Under the pieces are notes generated by a model that made no database searches, was not told the origin of the DNA, and was given only the letters and a program-made list of their open reading frames with translations. A program made the translations under genes and the position numbers. From Paenibacillus terricola (GTDB lineage Bacteria; Bacillota; Bacilli; Paenibacillales; Paenibacillaceae): a stretch of 64,000 nt of DNA. The stretch covers positions 1,426,001 to 1,490,000 of the forward strand of contig NZ_JACXZA010000001.1 in the NCBI RefSeq assembly GCF_014779765.1. The letters run 5' to 3'. Shown one piece after another: positions 34,910-43,538 of this stretch; the stretch's first letter is position 1, and each line of letters opens with the position of its first letter.

Positions 34910-35558
34910 CTTGGTGATGAAGGATTTGAAATTAGGAATAAATCCTTGGTTCTTGGTATTTCCTTTCTTCATAAATGCGCTAATGCTCGTGCCTGGTTGG
35001 ATCTATTTTATTCTCCCTTTGTATTTTTGCTGGATCACGGTGCCGAACATGCTCGGTGGATTTAGATCTCAGAACGATTTGATTTTTACAACAATGATGC
35101 CCGTTACCAAGAAAGACATTGTGAAAGCAAGGGTAACCGTAATTGGTATCATGGAGTTATTGCACCTTGCAACGGCAATGATATATGGTATATTTACACT
35201 TTACCTATACCCGAATCTGACCTATTATTTCTTCGCGCCGCATATGGGTTTTTGGGGATTATGTTTTGTAATGCTCGCGATCTTCAACCTTGTGCTAATC
35301 CCTATGTATTACAAGACTGCTTATAAATACGGTGGCGCAATGGTCGCATCCATTACGGCCACGATTCTTTTTGCCGGGATTGCTCAATGGGTTGGCATCC
35401 AGAGTCCGTTTGTGTCCGATATTTTCAATGGTTCCGGCGCTGACAATACGCTGCTTCAACTATCTATTCTCATAGCAGGAATCGTGATATTTGTTGCATG
35501 CACGATCATTGCCTATCGAATTGCGGTGAAACGTTTTATGAAAGTGGAGATTCTATGA
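34902..35558 (+). CDS. ABC-2 type membrane permease
   Basis: About 218 residues and six hydrophobic segments (WFLVFPFFINALMLVPGWIY, then several spans up to IAGIVIFVACTIIAYRIAV). The internal FTTMMPVTKKDIVKARV is the cytoplasmic loop of ABC-2/YtrC-type permeases. It partners the ATPase whose gene it overlaps. ATG 34902, six bases after AAGGTGG, is preferred over the ATG at 34896, which touches the ribosome site. Substrate unknown. Confidence 0.88.
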   Translation: MYNLVMKDLKLGINPWFLVFPFFINALMLVPGWIYFILPLYFCWITVPNMLGGFRSQNDLIFTTMMPVTKKDIVKARVTVIGIMELLHLATAMIYGIFTLYLYPNLTYYFFAPHMGFWGLCFVMLAIFNLVLIPMYYKTAYKYGGAMVASITATILFAGIAQWVGIQSPFVSDIFNGSGADNTLLQLSILIAGIVIFVACTIIAYRIAVKRFMKVEIL

Positions 35559-35920
35559 ATGTATCGATTTCAAACACATCAGACAAACCGATTTATCAGC
35601 AGCTTATTGAACAAATCAGTGCTCAAATTCTGAAGGGGGAGTTAGAAAACGGATTTTGTTTGCCACCCATTCGACAAGCTGCCCTGGAGCTTGGTGTTAG
35701 TGTTATCACCGTAAAGAAGGCCTGGGAAGAACTCGAACGAAGCGGGTTGATCAATACCGTAACAGGTAAGGGATGTTTTGTAGCTGAATTCTCATCTGAT
35801 GAGATGCTGCGCATACGGAACGAGATGATTCTGAAGCAAATGACAAGCGACACTTTATACTACAAATCTTTTGGACTCACGCTAGATGAGGTTGTGGAGT
35901 TGCTGACAAAGATTTATTAG
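35555..35920 (+). CDS. GntR family regulator of the YtrA type
   Basis: 121 residues: a GntR winged helix (KPIYQQLIEQISAQILKGEL, LPPIRQAALELGVSVITVKKAWEELERSG, TGKGCFV) with a short C-terminal helical tail, the YtrA form. It starts in an ATGA overlap with the permease stop, after GTGGAG. Members usually sit in the operon they repress, and a matching inverted repeat lies at the operon promoter (34013-34035). Unlike most YtrA operons it comes last here, not first. Confidence 0.9.
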   Translation: MNVSISNTSDKPIYQQLIEQISAQILKGELENGFCLPPIRQAALELGVSVITVKKAWEELERSGLINTVTGKGCFVAEFSSDEMLRIRNEMILKQMTSDTLYYKSFGLTLDEVVELLTKIY

Positions 35921-36007
35921 CAGCTTCTTTACTTTGAAAGAAGAGTGGATGACTGTCGTCAGGAACTATGAGAACTTTTGCAAGGAACGATGAAAGGGTG
36001 GGGATTC

Positions 36008-36649
36008 ATGGAAGTGAATGTGGTAGAACGTTTACCAAATCCAATTATCTTAAAAAAGCTGATGAAAATCCAAGCAGCACTTAATATTATTCTTTGTCAA
36101 GATGAATGGCTTCGTTACCATAGCTATGTTCAAGATTGGGATGAGGGTGTTTGTATGGCGAAGATAGATAATGGAGCAGGTGATCATCTAATTATATTGT
36201 TTTCCCCTGAAGGCTCCATAATAAAAGGTTTCGATCATGAATCCGAGTTAAGCCCATATGCGCAGGATGAACATAAAGTATGGCAAGGGATTTATGAGGC
36301 CGTTCCAAAGGAATTAATCTCTTTACTTGAAGACGATGCAATTGAACAAGACGATGTGACCTTTTGTATTTGGCGTGAAAACAGTGATACATTCTGGCAC
36401 AAGGGAAAAGTTGAGATTCCAGAAGGCGGAAGCGATGGTTCTGATTTTTTAGTGGGCTGTATATTCCATACACCAGACGATTTTGTGGAATTTGCAAGAG
36501 ATTATTATGAATTATCGCTATCATTAGATGTTGTTGCACAAATTTACGATAATGTTCCCATTACGGCAGAGATAATCAATATCTTAAATCCCGACTGTGA
36601 TGCAAAGGAAGTTCTTCAAGAATTAGAGTTATTACGCCTAAGAAGTTAG
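36008..36649 (+). CDS. Hypothetical protein of 213 residues
   Basis: A soluble acidic protein (LPNPIILKKLMKIQAALNIIL, WDEGVCMAKIDNGAGDHLIILF, FHTPDDFVEFARDYYELSL, IINILNPDCDAKEVLQEL). ATG 36008 is four bases after GGGTGGGG. The alternation of beta strands and helices, with the final acidic helix, is reminiscent of small cytoplasmic immunity-like proteins, but I cannot assign a family. It is a single gene before the purC riboswitch. Confidence 0.7.
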   Translation: MEVNVVERLPNPIILKKLMKIQAALNIILCQDEWLRYHSYVQDWDEGVCMAKIDNGAGDHLIILFSPEGSIIKGFDHESELSPYAQDEHKVWQGIYEAVPKELISLLEDDAIEQDDVTFCIWRENSDTFWHKGKVEIPEGGSDGSDFLVGCIFHTPDDFVEFARDYYELSLSLDVVAQIYDNVPITAEIINILNPDCDAKEVLQELELLRLRS

Positions 36650-36733
36650 TGAAGATAAAATAGCCGCAATGTAAAATATATACAAAACAGTATTGGGAAT
36701 TTTGGAATTGTCTGATATTATTAAATTGAATCA

Positions 36734-36842
36734 AAATATGTGTGACTGGCGTAACGTAGGCTAACTACGGGGGAGCACATATTTCATAAGCCGTACGCCT
36801 GGGCAAAGTATTTGATCGTAGATCAGATGCTTTTTTTGTTTC
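36734..36842 (+). ncRNA. ZTP (pfl) riboswitch with terminator
   Basis: P1 pairs AAATATGTG (36734) with CACATATTT (36776). The conserved pfl elements are GTGACTGGCG after P1, a CGTAG/CTACG hairpin, GGGGGAGC, and the pseudoknot-forming CCGTACGCCTGGGCA at 36791-36805. A hairpin AGTATTTGATC/GATCAGATGCT with seven T follows (36807-36838). ZTP/AICAR binding should prevent termination and turn on purC. Confidence 0.9.
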
Positions 36843-36898
36843 AATTGTCGAATGGTTTATGTGCATAATTCAAAGAATTATAAATCAAGGAGGCTTCC

Positions 36899-37867
36899 AT
36901 GATAACCAAAGAAACTATTCAAGAAAACCTAACGAACTGCCTCGATGATACCTCATTTCTGAATGTACCCGGGTTCAGGAGAGATAAAGTTCGCGACACA
37001 TATGATCTAGGTGATTCTCTAATTCTGATCACCACAGACCGCCAAAGCGCATTTGACAGGGTTCTTGCCAATATTCCGTTTAAAGGGCAAGTATTGAACC
37101 AACTTAGCGCATTTTGGTTTGAACATACCTCGGATATAGTAAGTAACCACGTTATAAATATCCCGGACCCGAATGTTACTATAGGAAAAAAGTGCAAGGT
37201 ATTTCCGGTCGAATTCGTAGTGCGCGCCTATCTTACGGGTTCAACTGACACCTCGGCATGGGTCCAATACTCACAAGGTATCCGAGACCTATGCGGCAAT
37301 ATTCTACCCGATGGAATGAAGAGAAATCAGAAGTTCGAGGAACCGATTCTGACTCCTTCAAAGAAATCAGCAGCACATGACGAATCGATTTCGGCTGCCC
37401 AAATCGTTGAAGAAGGTCTAATTGACCAAGAGACCTGGGAGCATTTGCGGAAAATTGCATTCTCGCTATTTGCCAGGGGCACAGAGATCGCAGCTAGAAA
37501 CGGATTAATCCTTGTAGATACCAAATATGAATTTGGTATTGATGACAAAGGAGAGATTCTACTCATCGACGAGATACATACACCTGACTCTTCCCGCTAT
37601 TGGATGCAAGAGACATACGAATCGAGGTTAGCCGAGGGCAAGGAACCTGAGAATATCGACAAAGAATTCCTGCGACTTTGGTTCAGGGAGCACTGCGACC
37701 CTTATAAAGATAAAATCCTGCCTGCCGCACCTGATGACCTTGTTATCGAACTATCGCATCGCTATATCCGCCTCTACGAAATGATCACCGGCAAGGAATT
37801 TTCGGTCGACAGTACGCATTCTATAAAAGATCGGCTTAAAAAGAATTTACATGCCTATCTTTTCTAA
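36899..37867 (+). CDS. purC: Phosphoribosylaminoimidazole-succinocarboxamide synthase (long form)
   Basis: 322 residues, longer than the usual bacterial PurC of about 240 and close to the yeast-type SAICAR synthetases. Family marks: GKVRDTYDLG (as RDKVRDTYDLGDSLILITTDR), SAFDRVLANIPFKGQVLNQLS, VEFVVRAYLTGS, ILTPSKKSAAHDE and ILVDTKYEFGID, IDEIHTPDSSRYW. It joins aspartate to CAIR with ATP in purine synthesis. It stands alone, outside any pur operon, behind a ZTP riboswitch, so it is induced when ZTP/AICAR accumulate under folate stress. It is probably a second, stress-induced or acquired PurC. Confidence 0.94.
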   Translation: MITKETIQENLTNCLDDTSFLNVPGFRRDKVRDTYDLGDSLILITTDRQSAFDRVLANIPFKGQVLNQLSAFWFEHTSDIVSNHVINIPDPNVTIGKKCKVFPVEFVVRAYLTGSTDTSAWVQYSQGIRDLCGNILPDGMKRNQKFEEPILTPSKKSAAHDESISAAQIVEEGLIDQETWEHLRKIAFSLFARGTEIAARNGLILVDTKYEFGIDDKGEILLIDEIHTPDSSRYWMQETYESRLAEGKEPENIDKEFLRLWFREHCDPYKDKILPAAPDDLVIELSHRYIRLYEMITGKEFSVDSTHSIKDRLKKNLHAYLF

Positions 37868-37970
37868 GCGAAATTCCCAAACAGGGCGTAATTTGAAATT
37901 ACGTTGCACAAATTTGCAGACAGCTTGAATACGCTCATGGTTGCCGCAGATGCGAAAGGAGAACGCAACA

Positions 37971-38608
37971 ATGAAAAAGTACATTCTCTTCGATCACGAT
38001 GGGGTGCTGGTTGATGGTATTACAAAGCGGGAGAACGGGCTCTGGCTGACATTGGATTTACCTTGGATAAAGATCAGTACATGCGCGACATGACTCAGTC
38101 ATTCGGAACTTGGTCCCAAGCTAGGGTGGCAGGTATTGATGAACAGATCATCAACAAGCAGCGTGAGGTACGCAACGTCTATTATCAGGAATATCTAAGA
38201 ACAGAAGCCATAGAGATCGAAGGCGTAGTTGAAACGCTAGCCGAACTGTCAAAGTATGTCCGCATGGCCATCGTGACGACTGCAAAACGTGCGGATTTTC
38301 AACTAATTCACGAAAACCGCCAGATTGTACAGTTCATGGAATTCGTCCTTGTTCGCGAAGACTACGAGCGCACCAAACCGCACCCGGAACCTTACTTGAC
38401 CGGCCTAAAGCGCTTCGGCGCTGCCAAAGAAGAGACCTTGGTTGTGGAGGATTCAAACAGAGGGTTAAACGCAGCCGTGGCGGCTGGTATCGACTGTGCT
38501 ATTGTCCATAACGACTTTACACAAACACATGACTTCTCACAGGCCAGCTATCGAATCAAAACTCTAATTGAACTTAAAGATATTATCATGGGCAGCCACC
38601 TGGTATGA
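37971..38608 (+). pseudogene. HAD-family phosphatase gene with a frameshift
   Basis: ATG 37971, after AAAGGAG, encodes KKYILFDHDGVLVD (motif I DxDG) and then runs out of frame after about 16 codons. The correct continuation (WYYKAGERALADIGFTLDKD...) is in another frame and is open to 38608, with motif II VTTAK, motif III region RTKPHPEPY and motif IV VVEDSNRGLNAAVAAG. A small deletion near 38016 fits. Either the gene is dead or the sequence has an error there. Otherwise it is a phosphoglycolate-phosphatase-like HAD. Confidence 0.82.
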
Positions 38609-38727
38609 GGCAGGGTAATTAGCAAAATTAGCAACAAGCAGATTGCCTCAACAGGAAAAACTTTACATGGGAACAAGTGTTCCTTATACTTAGAGGGAAA
38701 CATAACTTAATATTGGGAGTGTTCACT

Positions 38728-39126
38728 TTGTCAGAGATTATCGGTGGTTCTTCTTTCGTCTTGTTAGTCAAAAATTTGGAACAAACAGTTCAGTTTTATT
38801 CCGATCTAGGCTTTAATTATGAAGTGATCGGTGACAAGGTACCTCACCACCATGTTTCGAGAGGTAAGCTGACTCTCATTCTTGTTGAAGCTAAACAAGA
38901 AGACGAGGTGAAACCAATCAGTTCCAGATACGAGGAACAATATTTTGATGTATTTTGTTATACGGATGCCGTTGACTTAATAGCTAAAGAAGTTATGGAT
39001 AAAAATATAACCATCATTAGAGATCCGAATTACACAAATCATTGGAGCGAGTTTACATTCCGTGATCTCAACGGCTATCAAATTACCGTTGGTGGACAAG
39101 TTGTAAATAAAGAACTTATTTCATAA
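38728..39126 (+). CDS. VOC family protein
   Basis: 132 residues. VOC pattern: SSFVLLVKNLEQTVQFYSDLGF and HWSEFTFRDLNGYQITVGGQ. TTG 38728 is six bases after GGGAGTG; the in-frame ATG at 38677 has no ribosome site. The C-terminal acidic ligand of VOC enzymes is Thr/Val here, so catalysis is doubtful. It ends at a hairpin of the GGAGTAGTTTGCC repeat type. Confidence 0.82.
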   Translation: MSEIIGGSSFVLLVKNLEQTVQFYSDLGFNYEVIGDKVPHHHVSRGKLTLILVEAKQEDEVKPISSRYEEQYFDVFCYTDAVDLIAKEVMDKNITIIRDPNYTNHWSEFTFRDLNGYQITVGGQVVNKELIS

Positions 39127-39169
39127 TAAACTCGGGAGAGTTTAAACTAACGGCTTAAACGTTTATTCA

Positions 39170-39204
39170 GGAGTAGTTTGCCGGCGGCAACTGCTCCATT
39201 TTTC
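39170..39204 (+). terminator. Terminator of the repeat-type GGAGTAGTTTGCC family
   Basis: GGAGTAGTTTGCC, GGC, GGCAACTGCTCC then ATTTTTC. Similar to those at 32019 and 49447. Confidence 0.85.
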
Positions 39205-39334
39205 ATTAAGCTAAAGAGCAGTAAAACGGAGCAAACAATGTTTTCTGTTATTGTTTTTAAAAAAGGAATTAATCAACTTTCTTGAATGATTACTTATCAC
39301 TTATGACAATGATCTTGTGGGGTGCTCTTGATCA

Positions 39335-40111
39335 ATGAAGTTATCCATCAATCAATTTTCCGATCTGACTGGCATCAGCAAAAGTACGCTACGATTCTAT
39401 GATGATAAGGGTTTGCTGTGTCCGCAGGAAAGGCTGAACAACGGATATCGTGTCTACACGTTAGGGCAAATGAGTGACGCGAAACTCATCAACAGCTTAA
39501 GGCAAGCCGGAATCAGCTTATCGGATATTTCGGGCTTTCTTGAAAGCGATTGTGATCGCCAGGAATCCATTATCGAAGCGTGGCGTGAGGAAACGGAACG
39601 GAAATTGTTGACGATAAAACTGGCCAAGCAATATTTGAACCAATTTCGGCCTGAGTATAATGACCTTCATTTGTTGAATTGGAGCGAACCCAAAACATTT
39701 ATATGGATTCGTGATAAAATCCCGGCAGCTAGCGAGCTTCCTTTTAAAGAGAAAGTGAATGAACATCGCTTTTCATTAGAGAAACTCGGCGTCAACGTGG
39801 TGAGTCATGGCTATGCACTTATTCATGATCTTGAGAACGAATGGTTGTTAGGTGAGGTTGGATTCGAGATTGCATCGCAAAACTCTGTGATGAAGATTGA
39901 TTTCAATAATATGGATTTGCGTATCGAAAGCATGCAACCCATGATGTGGGTATCGTTAACTAGTCACAAATCCCTCAAACATAGTTGTCAACGGGTGTTC
40001 TCTTTTATTTCAAAGAATGGATTTATTCCCGCAGGCAGTAGAATTCAACGCTATTACGACCATTTAGATGATTACTACGAACTCATGATACCTATTGTAA
40101 AAAAAGATTGA
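39335..40111 (+). CDS. MerR family regulator with effector-binding domain
   Basis: 258 residues. The MerR helix-turn-helix is LSINQFSDLTGISKSTLRFYDDKGLL with the wing NGYRVYTLGQMSDAKLINSLRQAG; a coiled coil spans about 75-105. The C-terminal 140 residues fit a GyrI-like/BmrR-type ligand-binding domain (LLGEVGFEIASQN, HSCQRVFSFISKNGF, RIQRYYDHLDDYYELMIPI). It probably senses a hydrophobic or cationic drug. The next gene, a two-domain VOC protein 68 bp downstream, is a plausible target. Confidence 0.88.
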   Translation: MKLSINQFSDLTGISKSTLRFYDDKGLLCPQERLNNGYRVYTLGQMSDAKLINSLRQAGISLSDISGFLESDCDRQESIIEAWREETERKLLTIKLAKQYLNQFRPEYNDLHLLNWSEPKTFIWIRDKIPAASELPFKEKVNEHRFSLEKLGVNVVSHGYALIHDLENEWLLGEVGFEIASQNSVMKIDFNNMDLRIESMQPMMWVSLTSHKSLKHSCQRVFSFISKNGFIPAGSRIQRYYDHLDDYYELMIPIVKKD

Positions 40112-40179
40112 CCTTCAGGTTACTTGAACGTTTATTGTTATCTCAGACAATATAGATATTCATCCTGGGAGGATATAGC

Positions 40180-40944
40180 ATGAACAAACTTGGAGTAAAT
40201 CGTTACGATGGCGGTTGGATCAAAGTAGGAAGTAACCGCAAGGAAGCTATTGAATGGTACTGCATAACACTGGGACTCAAAGTAAGCTGGGACTTACCAG
40301 AGGAAAAAATGACCCATCTCAACTTCCCGACAGAAGGTGGAATCACGCTGAAAGGCTTAAATGACGGTGAGTCGGTGCTTCCAGAGGCAAACGTACGCTT
40401 TTGCTTCGAGACGCTTCGACTGCAAGATGCCTACGATGCGGTGAAACGGTCAGGAACTCGCGTATCTGAAATCTATGAAGGTCCGGGTTACGTGCAATCG
40501 TTCGACTTTTACGATCTGGACAACACGCGCTTGACTGCTGTAGATACTCGCCAAGTGATCCGAGATCGGTTTCCTGATGCATTGTTCGCGTCGGACTCGA
40601 TTCGCATCGGCGTGTCAGATCTACAGAAATCGATTCAATGGTATGCCGATTACCTTGGTTTTGAGGCGATTCAGCAGGACGCTACATATGCACTCTTGAA
40701 GAACGAAGAGGGGTCTGTAATTACGTTGGAGAAATTACCAGCTGATGCTTTCAACGGCATACAGGATCCGGCTGTGCGACCATTCTTCGTCATCGAGAGC
40801 AGCAATCAGTTCTTGGCTGCTCATGAGTTGCTGCGTAACGAAGGCATTGAAGTTTCATCGATAGAAGGCAATGTCAATACGCTGGCTATCTATCATCTAT
40901 ACGATCTCGACGGAAATCGTATTAATATTTGGACATTTGGCTAA
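40180..40944 (+). CDS. Two-domain VOC family protein
   Basis: 254 residues with two VOC halves: GGWIKVGSNRKEAIEWYCITLGL to DFYDLDNTRLTAVDTR (1-125), and SIRIGVSDLQKSIQWYADYLGF to IYHLYDLDGNRINIWTFG (135-254). GGGAGGATATAGC precedes the ATG. Tandem VOC proteins include ring-cleaving dioxygenases and drug-binding proteins; neither can be chosen here. It follows the MerR gene on the same strand. Confidence 0.87.
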   Translation: MNKLGVNRYDGGWIKVGSNRKEAIEWYCITLGLKVSWDLPEEKMTHLNFPTEGGITLKGLNDGESVLPEANVRFCFETLRLQDAYDAVKRSGTRVSEIYEGPGYVQSFDFYDLDNTRLTAVDTRQVIRDRFPDALFASDSIRIGVSDLQKSIQWYADYLGFEAIQQDATYALLKNEEGSVITLEKLPADAFNGIQDPAVRPFFVIESSNQFLAAHELLRNEGIEVSSIEGNVNTLAIYHLYDLDGNRINIWTFG

Positions 40945-40978
40945 GTGGTGTCATACCTAAAACATTAAGTTAACGAGA

Positions 40979-41060
40979 GGCTATAGTTCAACCAATAAAG
41001 CTGCAGTAGATCGGAGGATCAGCTGCAGCTTTTGTTTTAGTGAAGGGCAGGATAGTTATT
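40979..41060 (+). repeat. Hairpin repeat element (terminator flanked by GATAGTT-type direct repeats)
   Basis: GGCTATAGTTCAACC, then the stem AGCTGCAG...CTGCAGCT with TTTTGTTTT, then AGTGAAGGGCAGGATAGTTA. It terminates the VOC gene and belongs to a family of elements listed under findings. Confidence 0.75.
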
Positions 41061-41116
41061 TGTTGAGATGTGTTTGGTAAGCAAGTCACTACAAGATGAA
41101 CTTGATGGAGGTATAG

Positions 41117-41695
41117 ATGATGAATTCTGATTTGGAAGTACTTAATTCCTCGATAAAAAAAGAAGCAGATGAAATACTGAACGGAAATGGTTTATTGAGA
41201 ATTTTAGAGGGATATGGGAAAGTATCTGTAAGCGGAAGCTACTTGTTGGACCTTGGAGAGATTTAGATATATATTTAACCAACGATAGAATGAACGAAAA
41301 AACTTTTTTGAATTAGGCAAGGATATTTCGTTATGTATTAAACCTTCAAAAATGAATTATCGAAATGAACTGATCGGGCGTAAAGAACACTTGCCAAAAA
41401 TATACTATTGGGGATGTTACACAGACATTAATTCAAATGCTTGGAAGGTTGATGTTTGGGCGATTTCTCAAGAGGAATTAATGAAAAAGAGAAGGCAATT
41501 CATGATTTAAAATCTCAAATTGATGTAGTTCAAAGAATTGCTATTATGAACTTAAAGAATAGTGTATATAATCATCCATTATATCGCAAAAAATTCTTTA
41601 GTGTTGATATCTATAATGCAGTAATCAATGATAAGGTTAATAATGATGACGACTTTAGAGAATGGTTACTACATAACAGAGAAATCAGATTATAA
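41117..41695 (+). pseudogene. Nucleotidyltransferase gene broken by several frameshifts
   Basis: GGAGG and ATG 41117 start MMNSDLEVLNSSIKKEADEI, leading to VSVSGSYLLDL, the start of a polymerase-beta-type nucleotidyltransferase motif (G-S...). The required WRDLDIYLTNDRM is in a second frame, FELGKDISLCIKPSK to KVDVWAISQEE in a third, and NEKEKAIHDLKSQIDVVQRI to the end in a fourth segment. At least three small indels are needed. The original was probably a minimal nucleotidyltransferase of about 190 residues. Confidence 0.8.
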
Positions 41696-41717
41696 AAACG
41701 ATCGTTGCGCTATCATC

Positions 41718-41800
41718 GGAACGATAGCTCAACAAACAATGACGGCAGCCGGTCAGCAAGATCGGCTGTCGTCGCTGTGCAAACGGGCAGCATCGTTCAA
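41718..41800. repeat. Hairpin repeat element
   Basis: GGAACGATAGCTCAACAAA, the stem GACGGCAGCCG/CGGCTGTCGTC (41741-41773), then CAAACGGGCAGCATCGTTCAA. Same design as the element at 40979. Confidence 0.7.
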
Positions 41801-41870
41801 TAAGAAAGCTCCCAATCGATTTCCAAGTACTTCATGGAACCTTATTTACTTTTTGCTTGATTTAGTTGTA

Positions 41871-42050
41871 TTACTGCTCGTCATTGTTTGTTAAATTGTT
41901 TATTGTGTCAGTTGTTGCATCAACAGCATTCATTGCAGCATTTTCAGTTGCTTCTAACCCTTTATGAACAGAATGAAATACAGCCCCGGCGGTATCCTTT
42001 ACTTTCTTCGAGACATTTTGGGAATCTCGTTTGTTGGTTTGATTAGACAT
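41871..42050 (-). CDS. Small amphipathic protein of 59 residues
   Basis: GGAGGTG lies six bases before the ATG. The hydrophilic start (SNQTNKRDSQNVSKKVKD) leads into repeated 'TAGAVFHSVHKGLEATENAAMNAVDATTD', which suggests an amphipathic helix with an 11-residue-like pattern similar to LEA/YtxH-type stress proteins. There is no signal peptide. The function is unknown; a stress or spore role is a guess. Confidence 0.7.
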   Translation of the reverse strand: MSNQTNKRDSQNVSKKVKDTAGAVFHSVHKGLEATENAAMNAVDATTDTINNLTNNDEQ

Positions 42051-42130
42051 TATATTCACCTCCTACACGTCTTTAATTTGTGTAAAAAAAAATATGTTAT
42101 TCAGCAACGATGGAAAACTAATAAATTGGC

Positions 42131-42249
42131 CCCCTGCAGATTATTAAATCATTCAAGGTATGCTCGGTCATGAGAAAGCATCGACCACTCAAATCTACGC
42201 ACAGCTCCACTGCGAACGTCGGAGAGAGCTTTATCGACGGTTCTTTTAA
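42131..42249 (+). pseudogene. C-terminal fragment of a tyrosine recombinase (phage-type integrase)
   Basis: From 42151 the plus strand reads IQGMLGHEKASTTQIYAQLH and then CERRRELYRRFF to a stop at 42249. LGHxxxxTTxxY is the end of the XerC/D/phage integrase catalytic domain with its His and Tyr. The 20 bases before continue the protein in another frame (LQIIK), so even this remnant is frameshifted. It is a trace of a lost mobile element in this accessory region. Confidence 0.7.
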
Positions 42250-42502
42250 GTTTTTATTTGTGTTGGTGGCGATCCCATTTAGAAAACCGCCGCTGTCCAA
42301 CTAAAGGGCAGGATAGTGAGTGACAGTACTTTTGAGATGCCGAGGGACGGGCAGAAGAGTTGAGCTACAGTATCCATCGGTAACTTCAACTTGTTAGAGT
42401 AGTAACAAATTGAAAGAATGTTTAAGTATAAGTGTTGCATGCATCTGAGTTGAAGGATAGAATTGGAAAAAATAATATTCAGGAAATGGATGGGAGAGTA
42501 TT
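42250..42502. other. Intergenic stretch with one repeat-element end
   Basis: ACTAAAGGGCAGGATAGTGAG (42300-42320) is the right end of the hairpin repeat family without a recognisable left half. The rest up to the HAD gene contains no gene or clear promoter that I can support. Confidence 0.5.
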
Positions 42503-43237
42503 ATGTATCCAATTAAAATGGTATTGTTTGATCTAGATGATACACTCTTACAATTTGACGACTATTGGGAAAATAGTGTTAAGGACGCGTTCAGAAATCA
42601 TTTTTTCACCAGTGAAATGAATAGTGACGATTTATTTGAAGTCTTTTGTAATGTAGAACAATTCTTAGTAAAGAAATTAGATAGCAAACAAATTTCTTTT
42701 GACGAATATCGGACTAAACGTTTTCTCTATTCTATGGATCAAATGGGGAAAACAACGGATGTAGAAACGGCAATTAACTTTGAAATGTTCTACCAATCAA
42801 TAAGTAAAAAGCATATGAAGCCTAATGTGATGATAAACAAAACCATTAAGGATCTTAGTAATTATTATCAAATAGGAGTATTGACGAATGGAAGCAAAGG
42901 GTGGCAGGATGATAAATTGGAGGCAATCGGATTAGATGGTATCATTCCAAAAGAGTATGTTTTCATATCCGAAGTTATCGGTTATGAAAAACCAAGCCCA
43001 GAAATTTATCATTATGTTCTAAGTATAACTTCTTTACCACCAGAACAGGTACTTGTCGTGGGCGACTCTTGGACAAATGATGTTGCGGCTCCAATACAAT
43101 TAGGGTTGAAAGCCATATGGTTAAATAAGAGGAATTATCAAGTACCTCAAGAGCCTCGCCCTCTAGCAGTGATTACCGAAATAGAGGAGTTACGTGCGAT
43201 TTTGTTGTCACACGTAGGGGACTGTCCCCATGATTGA
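42503..43237 (+). CDS. HAD superfamily hydrolase (YjjG-like)
   Basis: 244 residues. Motif I is VLFDLDDTLLQFDD, motif II LTNGSKGWQ, motif III EVIGYEKPSPEIY and motif IV VLVVGDSWTNDVAAP, with the helical C1 cap of the YjjG/haloacid type between. It is a cytoplasmic phosphatase, possibly for nucleotides or sugar phosphates. GGGAGAG precedes the ATG. It is a single gene upstream of the guanine-type riboswitch. Confidence 0.92.
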   Translation: MYPIKMVLFDLDDTLLQFDDYWENSVKDAFRNHFFTSEMNSDDLFEVFCNVEQFLVKKLDSKQISFDEYRTKRFLYSMDQMGKTTDVETAINFEMFYQSISKKHMKPNVMINKTIKDLSNYYQIGVLTNGSKGWQDDKLEAIGLDGIIPKEYVFISEVIGYEKPSPEIYHYVLSITSLPPEQVLVVGDSWTNDVAAPIQLGLKAIWLNKRNYQVPQEPRPLAVITEIEELRAILLSHVGDCPHD

Positions 43238-43375
43238 GTACCTTATTCGCGGTATTCCAACGGGAGAACGTTAGTTGAACATTGACACAGCTGCTGCCGA
43301 CATCAGTTGACAAGTGCTAGCGAGCGCCATATTATTGTTATGTTGCTTTGCTTTAGTTTGATAAATCATCAATAC

Positions 43376-43443
43376 ATTCGTATAACCCCACGAAAAACAG
43401 GGTGGGGGTCTCTACAGGAAGCCTTAACTTCCTTGCTACGAAT
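43376..43443 (+). ncRNA. Purine riboswitch aptamer, guanine type
   Basis: P1 ATTCGTA/TACGAAT; J1/2 TAA; P2 CCCCAC/GTGGGG; J2/3 GTCTCTAC; P3 AGGAAG/CTTCCT with loop CCTTAA; J3/1 TGC. The base before the 3' strand of P1 (position 43436, equivalent to 74 in xpt) is C, which specifies guanine/hypoxanthine rather than adenine. Confidence 0.88.
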
Positions 43444-43496
43444 ATGGAATCGAGTTTCAACGATTCTATATTCGATAGTAAGGAAGTTTTTTTGTT
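43428..43496 (+). terminator. Expression-platform terminator of the purine riboswitch
   Basis: A long stem pairs the region from 43426 (AACTTCCTTGCTACGAAT) with 43468-43491 (ATTCGATAGTAAGGAAGTT), followed by a T run. It uses the 3' strands of P3 and P1, so aptamer folding and terminator are exclusive: ligand should switch the gene on. Confidence 0.8.
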
Positions 43497-43538
43497 TCCA
43501 ATATAAGGCGGAGAAAACCCAAGGAAGGAATCATAAAG

